From an uncultured bacterium (GTDB taxonomy: Bacteria; Verrucomicrobiota; Lentisphaeria; Victivallales; UBA1829), in assembly GCA_949292215.1 (NCBI GenBank), contig CASEYW010000012.1:1-33092 (forward strand): 33,092 nt of DNA. Direction: 5' to 3'. Below the pieces are notes generated by a model, which worked only from the letters and a program-made list of their open reading frames with translations, had not been told where the DNA came from and did no database searches. Numbering within the stretch: position 1 is the first letter of the stretch; every line of letters begins with the position of its first letter. Both the position numbers and the translations under genes were made by a program. This document shows positions 8,346 through 15,804 of the stretch, piece after piece.

Positions 8346-10247
8346 ATGAATCTGAAATGGGAAAATTCGTTCATCCGGGTGTCGATCTCTCTGGAACCGT
8401 TTTTCGCCGTCACAGAGTTCGTTGACCGGAAAACCGGAACAAATCTGTTTACAACGGAAACGCCTTTTCTCACGGCGGACCGGAAACCGTGCTCCGCATT
8501 CCGCTTTCTCTCCTCGGTACAACGTTCCGAAACGGAATATACACTGGTCTGGAAACTCGATGACATCACCCTGACCCGCCATCTCTTTTTCTACCGGAAC
8601 GCACCGGCAATCCGCTGGTACGACACAATGACAACCGAAAGCGACAAAGCGGCAATGTACTATTCCGATCTTGCCGACATCCGCTTTCATTCCCCCTGTA
8701 CGGACGCACGAGTCATTCACTTTTTCTCCTGCAGCGACCAGTCAAACCGACGCCTGATCGACAAGCCGGCACATCCCGGCAAGAACATCGGAGCCTATTT
8801 CCTCACGAACGGACTCTGCTTCTACAAGGAAGGCCCCATGCCGGACTGCCAGCCGATCAAAGGAGAATATGATTTTCTTTTCGACCCGGCTCAAACGCGC
8901 CTGGAAATTCTCGGACTCGGCTTTGACAATCTCCGCAAAGGAGAAACACGCCGTGCAAACGGAGTTGTCATCGGTCTGACCGGAGATTTCGGCATGCAGC
9001 GGTACCGTCTTGAACGCTATGCGGACTATCCGTTTTCCGCGGCAACGGAAGTTCTCTCGAATTCCTGGCCGGATCTCCAGTTCGGTGTCAGCGAGGACGT
9101 AATCATGAAAGAACTCCTTACGGCGGCACAATCCGGGATCAACGTTGTCTTCATCGACGACGGCTGGTTCTCCACCTTCATGGGAGAAATCGATCAAACA
9201 AAATTCCCGAATCAATTCCATCAGCTTGCTGAAACCGCCAGACATTATGGAATTGAACTCGGGCTCTGGTGCAATCCCCTTGGTCTCGATATCCGTCACC
9301 CGCGCATGGAGCTCTGGGACGGAGCGGAATGCCGCGACACGATGCTGGAAGCAAATCCGTGGAACTGGCTCGCCAGGACCGATGATTTTCAGCAGACGGA
9401 ACTGCAGGGAGGCGCCGGTTCCGAACGCAGTTACAGTCCGGTTGATCTGATGACCCCCGAGGCTTTCCAGTTCATGAAAAACAAACTCGTCGGAATATAC
9501 AGGGAATACGGAATCCGGCATTTTAAATTCGACCTCTATCAGCTGACCGCCTTCAACACCCTGCGCGGCGATGCAAATCTGCACTATGAAAAATACAGAG
9601 AACTGCTGGAAACGCTGCAAAAAGAGATTCCCGAACTGGTAATCTCCATGGATGTGACCCGCAGAAACCGTCCGAACTTCGATTTTGCCCTGGATTTCGG
9701 CCGTCTTTTTCTGGAAAACCGCGGTCGTACCCTGAAGGATCACCGCTATTATCATCCATATATGGCGCTGGGTAACCTCTGGTACACGCTGAAATTTGCT
9801 CCGGCAAAACAGCTGGAAATCGAAATGATGCCCCAGATCGATGATTATCCTCTGGAATATATTCTCGGTACAACGATCTTCGGCACACCGCTCTACTGGG
9901 GAGTCATAGCAAACACATCGCCGGAAAAACGGGAACAGATGAAACGCTTCTTCTCCGAAATGGCTCCCTATCGCAAAACATTCGCCGGATACCTGACCAC
10001 TGCAGCGGGAGATATGCCGATGAACGGAAGTTGGAGCGCCATCCTTTCCGTTGCCCCGGATTCCAGCGAAGGATTCATTGCAGTCTACCGCAACGGAGCC
10101 GAAGCGCCGGAGCATGAGTTTGAACTGCCGTTCGGAACCCGAATCGAAACGATCCGGGGATCAACGGAAATTCATCTGGAACAGGGAATGCTGAAGGTCC
10201 GCCTTCCAGAGCTGTATTCCTTTGCACTGTATCACTTTAAATCCTGA
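8346..10247 (+). CDS. GH36-like alpha-galactosidase-type glycoside hydrolase
   Basis: A 633-residue clan GH-D-type enzyme. An N-terminal beta-sandwich (about 1-230) leads into a (beta/alpha)8 barrel. FIDDGWFSTFMGEIDQTKFP (270-289) is the usual strand 1 signature, GLWCNP (306-311) follows, and RHFKFDLYQ (391-399) holds the likely nucleophile D396. The acid/base is less certain: the LFLENRG segment around E457 is about where the second acid should lie. The C-terminal beta domain starts near residue 570. There is no signal peptide, so the enzyme is cytoplasmic. An AAAAAGGAAAG ribosome site precedes the ATG. It sits between an MFS carrier and a CE7-like esterase, consistent with intracellular debranching of imported acetylated oligosaccharides. 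Activity on alpha-galactosides is the family default, not proven. Confidence 0.8.
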   Translation: MNLKWENSFIRVSISLEPFFAVTEFVDRKTGTNLFTTETPFLTADRKPCSAFRFLSSVQRSETEYTLVWKLDDITLTRHLFFYRNAPAIRWYDTMTTESDKAAMYYSDLADIRFHSPCTDARVIHFFSCSDQSNRRLIDKPAHPGKNIGAYFLTNGLCFYKEGPMPDCQPIKGEYDFLFDPAQTRLEILGLGFDNLRKGETRRANGVVIGLTGDFGMQRYRLERYADYPFSAATEVLSNSWPDLQFGVSEDVIMKELLTAAQSGINVVFIDDGWFSTFMGEIDQTKFPNQFHQLAETARHYGIELGLWCNPLGLDIRHPRMELWDGAECRDTMLEANPWNWLARTDDFQQTELQGGAGSERSYSPVDLMTPEAFQFMKNKLVGIYREYGIRHFKFDLYQLTAFNTLRGDANLHYEKYRELLETLQKEIPELVISMDVTRRNRPNFDFALDFGRLFLENRGRTLKDHRYYHPYMALGNLWYTLKFAPAKQLEIEMMPQIDDYPLEYILGTTIFGTPLYWGVIANTSPEKREQMKRFFSEMAPYRKTFAGYLTTAAGDMPMNGSWSAILSVAPDSSEGFIAVYRNGAEAPEHEFELPFGTRIETIRGSTEIHLEQGMLKVRLPELYSFALYHFKS

Positions 10248-10259
10248 AAAGAGGTCCAA

Positions 10260-11489
10260 ATGAAAAGTCTGTTTCTACGTGCGTCTCGTCCGGAAGCTGT
10301 CTATTCCTCCGGAGAAATCATCACATTCATCGTAAACGGAACGGAGATTGAGGGACCAATCGAATACTCAATCTCGCACAGCAGGAAAGGAACCATTGCG
10401 ACCGGAACTGTTCTGCCGAACAGAGAACTTCGAATCGAAGCTAAAGAACCAGGATTCCTGGAAGTTGTTCTGAAATATGAGGACAGAACCGCTCTTGCCG
10501 CAGCAGCAGTCTCTCCGGAACAAATTGCACCTGCAATGCCGGCTCCATCCGATCTGTTCGAATTCTGGAATTCTGAAATCAAAAAACAGAAAGAGACGGC
10601 AACCAAGGCGGAACGACATCCCGTCCCGCCTGTCGATGAGGAAAGCTATCGGAAGTGGCATGAACAATGGCCGATCTTCAACCGGACTCTTCAAGAGCCA
10701 TATCCGGAAATTGAGACATACGAATTTTCCGCGGAAACACTTCACGGCAATCCGGCACGAGGCTACATTGCCTTTCCAAAACACGCCAGACGCGGCTCCC
10801 TTCCTGCTCTGCTGACTCTCCACGGCGCAGGCGTCGCTGACTCCGATTTCCCCAAAACATGTTCCGCGGCAAAAAACGGCTTCCTTGCCATGGACATCAA
10901 CGCCCACGGACTTCCCTGTGGAAAAAATCCTGATTTCTATCAGGAACTCCGGGAATCAAAACTGAACGGATATTTCAAATTCGGCCGTGAAAATGCAAAG
11001 ACCTCCTATCTCGCAGCCATCTATCTGCGCACCCTCCGGGCTCTCGACTATCTGACCGAACAACCGGAATGGGATGGAAAAAATCTTATCACCTGGGGAT
11101 GCAGCCAGGGTGGATGCCTTGCGCTCGTGTGCGCCGCTCTTGATCAGCGGGTCACAAAATGCTGCGCTGGCGTTCCGGCTCTCTGCGACTGTGCAGACAA
11201 ACGTTTTGCTTCCTGGGCTCTTCTGAATCCAGAGGATTCTCCCGAGCTCCAACACAAGGTTCTCGAACAGATGCAGTACTGCTCTCTCGCCCATCTCGTC
11301 GAACATGCCATGGCAAAAGCATACTTCACCGTTGGATTCATCGACGACACCTGCCCCCCCGATTCCGTCTATACGGCATACAACCGTTATGCCGGTCAAA
11401 AAAAGATTTACAATGCACCGGACTCCGGTCATACCAACATCCCGACTGAAATCTGGATGGATGACTTTACGAAATTCATGAAATCGTAA
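10260..11489 (+). CDS. CE7-family-like acetyl esterase (AXE1/cephalosporin-C deacetylase type)
   Basis: A 409-residue alpha/beta hydrolase preceded by a beta-rich N-terminal domain of about 90 residues. The nucleophile is S282 in WGCSQGG, the acid is D362 in GFIDDTCPPDSVYTAYN, and the base is H391 in DSGHTN. The DxxCPPxxVYxAYN pattern is typical of CE7 enzymes that remove acetyl groups from xylo-oligosaccharides and related esters. No signal peptide is present, as in other cytoplasmic CE7 enzymes. AGAGGT sits just before the ATG, and the glycosidase ends 12 bases upstream, so the two are co-transcribed. The N-terminal domain, probably Ig-like, is an addition to the basic CE7 fold. The acetylated sugar it acts on is unknown. 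Confidence 0.83.
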   Translation: MKSLFLRASRPEAVYSSGEIITFIVNGTEIEGPIEYSISHSRKGTIATGTVLPNRELRIEAKEPGFLEVVLKYEDRTALAAAAVSPEQIAPAMPAPSDLFEFWNSEIKKQKETATKAERHPVPPVDEESYRKWHEQWPIFNRTLQEPYPEIETYEFSAETLHGNPARGYIAFPKHARRGSLPALLTLHGAGVADSDFPKTCSAAKNGFLAMDINAHGLPCGKNPDFYQELRESKLNGYFKFGRENAKTSYLAAIYLRTLRALDYLTEQPEWDGKNLITWGCSQGGCLALVCAALDQRVTKCCAGVPALCDCADKRFASWALLNPEDSPELQHKVLEQMQYCSLAHLVEHAMAKAYFTVGFIDDTCPPDSVYTAYNRYAGQKKIYNAPDSGHTNIPTEIWMDDFTKFMKS

Positions 11490-11500
11490 AACCAGACTGC

Positions 11501-11546
11501 TCCTGCAGCCGGATTCTCTACGCTTCCGGAGAATCCGGCTGCAGGA
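11501..11546 (+). terminator. 18-bp perfect hairpin after the esterase
   Basis: Arms 11501-11518 and 11529-11546 are perfect inverted repeats with a 10-base loop. No T tract follows, so it is either a transcript 3'-end stabiliser or the first part of a double terminator with the hairpin at 11559-11586. Confidence 0.6.
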
Positions 11547-11555
11547 ACCCCATTT

Positions 11556-11590
11556 GAAAAAAACTCCCTTGGGAAGGGGAGTTTTTCAAA
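11556..11590. terminator. Bidirectional terminator between convergent operons
   Basis: AAAAACTCCC (11559-11568) pairs with GGGAGTTTTT (11577-11586). There is an A tract on the left and a T tract on the right, so it can end transcripts from both sides: the esterase from the left and the dehydratase, which stops at 11606, from the right. Confidence 0.8.
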
Positions 11591-11605
11591 CCATCCGAAT
11601 ATTCT

Positions 11606-12784
11606 TCAGCGCTGTTCCATTTTATAATAAGGAACCGCATCAGGCGGACGGATATTCGTCAAATCCCCCCGGTAATGTCGAAGCTGAGTTCGGACATAAG
11701 GATACTTTAACAATTCAGATTCGTTCAGTTCAATACCGATACCCGGCCGGTCCGGAATCATCATTCGCCCATCTTTATTGATAGTGAGATCCTCATCACA
11801 GATATCGGCACGGTATGGAACGTCTGTCATCATCATTTCGAGCATGACAAAATTCGGAACGCAAGCCGCAAGCTGGAGGGTCGCAGCATTTGCAACCGGT
11901 CCCGACGGATTGTGCGGACAGAATCCGATGTGTCTGGCTTCCGCCTCCGCACCGAGCATCCGCATCTCCATAATGCCCCCGGCATGGGAGATATCCGGTT
12001 GAATGTAATCGGAACAGTTCAGATCAAAGAACTGACGGTACTCGTAGCGATTGTACAGACGTTCCCCCGCTGCGATTGAAACACGGACCCGTTCCTTGAC
12101 TTCACGCATTCCCTCTTTATCGTCGGGCGGAATCGGTTCCTCGAACCAGAAAATGTCGAATTCTTCCAGACGCTTTCCGATTTTGACCGCAGTAGGAATG
12201 TCGAACCGCCCGTGTCCTTCAATCAGGAGCTGCACATCCTCGCCAACGACCTCGGAGACTTTTGCAATGCACTCCATGGCGCTGTTCAAATCGTGTTTGG
12301 AAATCTGCTGCCATGCCTTGCCGAAGGGATCCCACTTGCAGCCGGTGAATTTTTTCCGTTTCACCTCCAGAGCCTTTTCGGCGAATTCATCCGGGGTCTT
12401 TGCGGGAGAGAACCAGCCGTTCACATAGATGGGAACTGAATCGCGCACCTTGCCGCCGAGAAGCTGATAAACGGGCACACCAAGCGCCTTGCCTTTGATG
12501 TCCCATAGCGCCATTTCGACACCGGCGAGCGCACTCATCAGGACGGGTCCGCCGCGCCAATAGGCGTCACGGTAGCAGTCATGGCGGAATGCTTCAATGT
12601 TATGGGGGTCCTTGCCGATCAGATAGCATTCCAGATCATGGATTGCCGCCTGTACGGTCAGTTCCTTATATTCCAGAGTAGCCTCCCCCCAGCCGTGAAG
12701 CCCGGAATCCGTTTCCACTTTCACGAACACGAAATTCGTGCGGAAGGCATTGCAGATAAACGTCTTGATTGCAGTTATTTTCAT
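11606..12784 (-). CDS. Sugar acid dehydratase, enolase superfamily (mandelate racemase/galactonate dehydratase-like)
   Basis: A 392-residue enzyme with an N-terminal capping domain (1-120) and a (beta/alpha)7 barrel. Metal ligands are readable as E189 in LIEGHGRFD, E215 in FWFEEP and E241 in AAGERLYNR. H191 and H291 (FCPHNPSGP) match the two catalytic histidines of D-galactonate dehydratase, and QPDISHAGG (262-270) is the conserved strand 6 motif. In E. coli DgoD the first ligand is Asp; here it is Glu. It should dehydrate a six-carbon sugar acid to a 2-keto-3-deoxy acid in the cytoplasm. The substrate could be galactonate, fuconate, rhamnonate or another. AAAGGA 8 bases before the ATG supports the start. 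It is the last gene of an IclR-controlled operon, 24 bases after an SDR that may make the sugar acid or lactone. Confidence 0.85.
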   Translation of the reverse strand: MKITAIKTFICNAFRTNFVFVKVETDSGLHGWGEATLEYKELTVQAAIHDLECYLIGKDPHNIEAFRHDCYRDAYWRGGPVLMSALAGVEMALWDIKGKALGVPVYQLLGGKVRDSVPIYVNGWFSPAKTPDEFAEKALEVKRKKFTGCKWDPFGKAWQQISKHDLNSAMECIAKVSEVVGEDVQLLIEGHGRFDIPTAVKIGKRLEEFDIFWFEEPIPPDDKEGMREVKERVRVSIAAGERLYNRYEYRQFFDLNCSDYIQPDISHAGGIMEMRMLGAEAEARHIGFCPHNPSGPVANAATLQLAACVPNFVMLEMMMTDVPYRADICDEDLTINKDGRMMIPDRPGIGIELNESELLKYPYVRTQLRHYRGDLTNIRPPDAVPYYKMEQR

Positions 12785-12808
12785 TGCAGAAATCCTTTGT
12801 CCGCGAAA

Positions 12809-13555
12809 TCAGGGCGCGTAATAAACACCGCCGTTGACATGGATTGTTTCCCCTGTGACATATGCGTTTTTAATCACGAAAAGGACAGCGTCCGCCATCT
12901 CCTCGCAAGTTCCACCGCGGCCGACGGGAATCTTTGATTCGGATGCTTTCATCTGCTCTTCCGTGAGACGTTTTGTAATGTTTTCCGTAATTACCATTCC
13001 CGGACAAATCGTATTGGCAGTGATCCCGAATTCAGCGCCGTTCTGAGCGAACGCTCTGGTAATCCCGTGCATTCCGAGCTTGGAAACGCCGTAAGCGATC
13101 ATGTTCGGCTCCGCAGGAATGAAGGAACGGACGGAAGCAATGTTGACGATACGTCCCCATCCACGCTCCTTTGCCTGATCGAAGAAAGCCTGCGAACAGA
13201 GATAGGCTCCTTTGAGGTTGATCCGCATGACAAGATCCCACCAGTCACCGTCGCTCATGCCGGGGCTCCGAAAATAGGGATCGACACGCGCGTTGTTGAC
13301 CAGAATATCAACCCCGCCAAGTTCGGAAAACATCTTCCGGACGGCTGTTTCGTCGGAAATATCGCAGACAAAAACAGACGCGTCCCCTCCTCCCTCGCGG
13401 ATTTCGCGCGCGACTGCCTCCGCTTTCTGCGGATTGTGCGCGCAATTGACAACCACGTGGCATCCCTCCTTCGCCAGCATGATCGCAATCACTCTGCCGA
13501 GCCCCTGCGAGGCTCCCGTCACCAGTGCTTTTTTCCCCTTGATGCTCATACTCAT
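12809..13555 (-). CDS. Short-chain dehydrogenase/reductase (FabG-like)
   Basis: A 248-residue Rossmann-fold oxidoreductase. TGASQGLG (13-20) is the dinucleotide loop. NNAR (87-90) stands in place of the usual NNAG. The catalytic residues are S141 in NIASV and Y155/K159 in YGVSK. VNGGVYY closes the C-terminus as usual. The sequence is of the 3-oxoacyl-ACP reductase type, but the company of an IclR regulator and a sugar acid dehydratase points to a sugar dehydrogenase rather than fatty acid synthesis. The ATG at 13555 overlaps no other gene; AGGA within the end of iclR serves as its ribosome site, and only 6 bases separate the two. A second ATG two codons in (13549) is possible. Confidence 0.88.
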   Translation of the reverse strand: MSMSIKGKKALVTGASQGLGRVIAIMLAKEGCHVVVNCAHNPQKAEAVAREIREGGGDASVFVCDISDETAVRKMFSELGGVDILVNNARVDPYFRSPGMSDGDWWDLVMRINLKGAYLCSQAFFDQAKERGWGRIVNIASVRSFIPAEPNMIAYGVSKLGMHGITRAFAQNGAEFGITANTICPGMVITENITKRLTEEQMKASESKIPVGRGGTCEEMADAVLFVIKNAYVTGETIHVNGGVYYAP

Positions 13556-13561
13556 TTGGAT

Positions 13562-14320
13562 TCATCCTGTTGTTTCTATGGTTGAAAGTTCGGTTGAAAT
13601 CATGTCTGCTGTTTTTTTCAGTTCTTTTGTCATAAGGACGCGTTCCTTCTGATCTGCGTCCGCGGCGGGAGCGGAAAGACCGAGCGCAGCCGTCACAATA
13701 CCGTTCTTACAGACCGGTACTGCGGCAATCCATTGCAGAGTCCGGAACTTGTCCCGAATGAAAATGCGCTCCCGTTTGATCTGCTCAAAACTTTCCAGAA
13801 CCTTGTCGAAGCTCGTCAGCTCCGGGAAAAACAGGGCTCCATCCTCCCGATAACGGCGATAAAGGTTCTCCTGAACATCCCGTGGAGCGTATGCCGTCAG
13901 AACCATGCCGGTCGCTGTCTCGAACAGATCGTGATAGGAAAGCTGTTTCAGCCGGATGTTCAGCGGCGAATAATTGTAATGACAGAGAATATAGCGCTCG
14001 TACCCGTTCCGCTCACACAGAAGAACCGATTTTGAGAGCTGAAAAGCGAAATCCTTGATATACGGTCGCGCCTTCTCCAACAGCTGCGACTTGTATTTCA
14101 CCATTCCACCGAACGTGAAAGACCGCGGTCCCGCAGCATATCCGCTCTGCCGGGAAATCCGGGTCAGATATCCAGCATCGGTCAGCTCCTTCAGAATTCG
14201 CGAACAGGTCGGACGGTTCATATTCAGCTTCCCGGCGATCTCCATCGGAGTTATCGGGTTCGGAGATTCGCTGATCACCGTTTCCAGAACTTCAAAAATT
14301 TTGCCGAGAACTTTTATCAT
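13562..14320 (-). CDS. IclR-family transcriptional regulator
   Basis: A 252-residue regulator with an N-terminal winged helix-turn-helix (about 1-65; PMEIAGKLNMNRPTCSRIL is the recognition region) and a C-terminal ligand-binding domain with ATGMVLTAYAPRDVQ, the typical IclR signature. IclR proteins usually sense small organic acids or sugar acids and repress or activate catabolic genes. It is the first gene of its own operon, followed by the SDR and the dehydratase, so it probably controls their use of a sugar acid and its own expression. A promoter and a perfect palindrome lie directly upstream. The ribosome site before the ATG at 14320 is poor (GTGGTGG). Confidence 0.9.
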   Translation of the reverse strand: MIKVLGKIFEVLETVISESPNPITPMEIAGKLNMNRPTCSRILKELTDAGYLTRISRQSGYAAGPRSFTFGGMVKYKSQLLEKARPYIKDFAFQLSKSVLLCERNGYERYILCHYNYSPLNIRLKQLSYHDLFETATGMVLTAYAPRDVQENLYRRYREDGALFFPELTSFDKVLESFEQIKRERIFIRDKFRTLQWIAAVPVCKNGIVTAALGLSAPAADADQKERVLMTKELKKTADMISTELSTIETTG

Positions 14321-14332
14321 GCAGCCACCACT

Positions 14333-14349
14333 TGTTCATATTATGAACA
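14333..14349. promoter_or_regulatory. 17-bp perfect palindrome, likely IclR operator
   Basis: TGTTCATA, one central base and TATGAACA form a perfect inverted repeat between the -10 element and the iclR start codon. The spot is right for autorepression. The sequence is of the kind bound by IclR dimers, but binding is inferred from position and symmetry. Confidence 0.7.
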
Positions 14350-14369
14350 TTAATTTTATATTACAGAAT

Positions 14370-14398
14370 ATAATATCATAATATTGACTGGATTTCAA
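14370..14398 (-). promoter_or_regulatory. Promoter of the iclR-SDR-dehydratase operon
   Basis: On the minus strand TTGAAA (14393-14398) and TATTAT (14370-14375) are 17 bases apart, about 50 bases before the iclR start. The palindrome at 14333-14349 falls just downstream of the expected transcription start. Confidence 0.75.
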
Positions 14399-14431
14399 GA
14401 GATGTGCAAAGAGATTTTTCCGGAAAAATCA

Positions 14432-14460
14432 TTGAATCATCCTCAATTGCGCTGTATATT
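14432..14460 (+). promoter_or_regulatory. Promoter of the six-helix membrane protein gene
   Basis: TTGAAT (14432-14437) and TATATT (14455-14460) are 17 bases apart, 33 bases before the ATG at 14494. It diverges from the iclR promoter; the two cores are 33 bases apart. Confidence 0.65.
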
Positions 14461-14493
14461 TCTCCACGGCTAAGTAAACGAAAGGATTTTCTC

Positions 14494-15138
14494 ATGGACC
14501 GTACACCGGATCGCGACCGGGACAAGAAATTTTATCTGATTCTCGGCATTCTTTTTTCTCTTCTTTACTTTTTTTCATCTGTGGGTTTGTTTCATCATCT
14601 TCACATCACATTGCCGATCTTCCGTCTGCCGCAACTGTTCTGCATCATAGCGGTACTGGGCATCATCGCCATGCTTCGGCCGCTTCTGACCACATTTATG
14701 ATTACGGGGTTCAAGATTTACGCGGTACTTCAGGGTGCGGCGTTTCTGCTGATTCTGACAGTTGGATTTCTGATTCTGCATCACGGCGGCGATCCGTTGC
14801 AAAGAGAGGCTGTCTATCCCTGGTTTCCTCTGGCTCTGGAGGCATTAACCTTCTTTGCCGGCGGAGTACTGCTGATGACGCTCTGGAAGCTCTGGAAACT
14901 GCGTAAAGAGGCACTTGAAATGCCGATCCGGATCTGGATCGTTTTTTTTGCGCTGTTCACGGGAATCAATCTGCTGGGATCGGTTCTGGCGCTGTGGGGC
15001 GGTGGAAGCTGGCACCATGCGGACCACCTTCTGGGAATCTGGAAAATTTCCATGCTCCTGCTTTCCATCCTGACCGCAGCGGTGTTCCTCCGCGAGCTTC
15101 TCGGGAATCGGAAAGAAGAGACTGGAAACGGAAAATGA
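14494..15138 (+). CDS. Six-helix integral membrane protein, unknown function
   Basis: A 214-residue protein with about six hydrophobic helices separated by short loops. A charged N-terminal tail (MDRTPDRDRDKK) precedes the first helix. The frame is open for 30 codons further upstream, but that part covers the promoter; AAAGGA at 14481-14486, 7 bases before the ATG, fixes the start at 14494. No family motif was recognised. It is a single-gene transcript, divergent from iclR and convergent with the large envelope operon, and may belong to neither. Its location is the inner membrane; its role is unknown. Confidence 0.75.
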   Translation: MDRTPDRDRDKKFYLILGILFSLLYFFSSVGLFHHLHITLPIFRLPQLFCIIAVLGIIAMLRPLLTTFMITGFKIYAVLQGAAFLLILTVGFLILHHGGDPLQREAVYPWFPLALEALTFFAGGVLLMTLWKLWKLRKEALEMPIRIWIVFFALFTGINLLGSVLALWGGGSWHHADHLLGIWKISMLLLSILTAAVFLRELLGNRKEETGNGK

Positions 15139-15150
15139 CTCGTCGAGTCG
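15136..15150 (-). terminator. Weak hairpin between convergent genes
   Basis: GACTC-GTC-GAGTC (15137-15149) can form a short hairpin, and on the minus strand it is followed by ATTTTCC. It is the only candidate terminator for the nine-gene envelope operon inside the 27-base gap and overlaps the stop codon of the opposite gene. The stem is short, so this is a weak call. Confidence 0.3.
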
Positions 15151-15165
15151 TTCCTGGTTCGGCTG

Positions 15166-15804
15166 TTACCCTTCCGCGCGCTTCTTCACAAGCGACTCCA
15201 TTTCCTTTTCCGAAATTTCCTCAAGACGGATGTTGTCGAAATAACAGACCCCCGACGGCCAGTAGACATAGACCCGGACTTTCATGAGCGTTGTATGCGG
15301 CGATTTCGCCGTAGGATTGAAGCCGATGGAAAAAGTTCTCCATTCATTTTCCGAAAGAGGATAGGCGTGAAGTCGAGTCTGGTAACTGTCGATGAGCACA
15401 TTGCGCTTAGGATGCCTGCGGAACCCCTTGATCCAGACAAACGGTTTGGAATTGCCCCGCGCATCGACCGTCAGTTTGTAATTCTGTCCCGGCTTGACCG
15501 GGATCAGTTCGGAGTCAATCATGACGCCCTCATTTCCGCCGATGGAGCTGTAAAACGGAGCCTTCGCAAGAAGAGGTTTCGGCGGAGGCGCGGAAGGATT
15601 CTTCCTGCGTTCCGCCTGATATGCAAGCACCTGTTTCCGTTCCGGACGGGAATCCATTTTAAGAATCCGTCCCCGGTTTTTCTCCATCATCCAGAAGGTG
15701 GTGAGACCGTCTGCGCGTTCCCAGCGGACGGGAGTCTCTTTTCCCTCGTCGAATGTTCCGTTCGGCAGAAGATTTGCCGCGGCCAGAAGCAGAGCAAAGA
15801 TCAT
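15166..15804 (-). CDS. Small secreted protein with a carbohydrate-binding-like jelly-roll domain
   Basis: A 212-residue protein. A short signal-like N-terminus (MIFALLLAAANL) leads into NLLPNGTFDEGKETPVRWE, the usual opening of CBM4/9-like galactose-binding folds, and the domain closes with GVCYFDNIRLEEI, again typical. It should be exported and could bind glycan or simply protein. The ATG overlaps the stop of the DUF4175-like gene in an ATGA and has a strong GAGGAGG ribosome site, so translation is coupled. It is the last gene of the operon. The signal peptide is short and has no arginine or lysine at the front, so cleavage is uncertain. Confidence 0.7.
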   Translation of the reverse strand: MIFALLLAAANLLPNGTFDEGKETPVRWERADGLTTFWMMEKNRGRILKMDSRPERKQVLAYQAERRKNPSAPPPKPLLAKAPFYSSIGGNEGVMIDSELIPVKPGQNYKLTVDARGNSKPFVWIKGFRRHPKRNVLIDSYQTRLHAYPLSENEWRTFSIGFNPTAKSPHTTLMKVRVYVYWPSGVCYFDNIRLEEISEKEMESLVKKRAEG

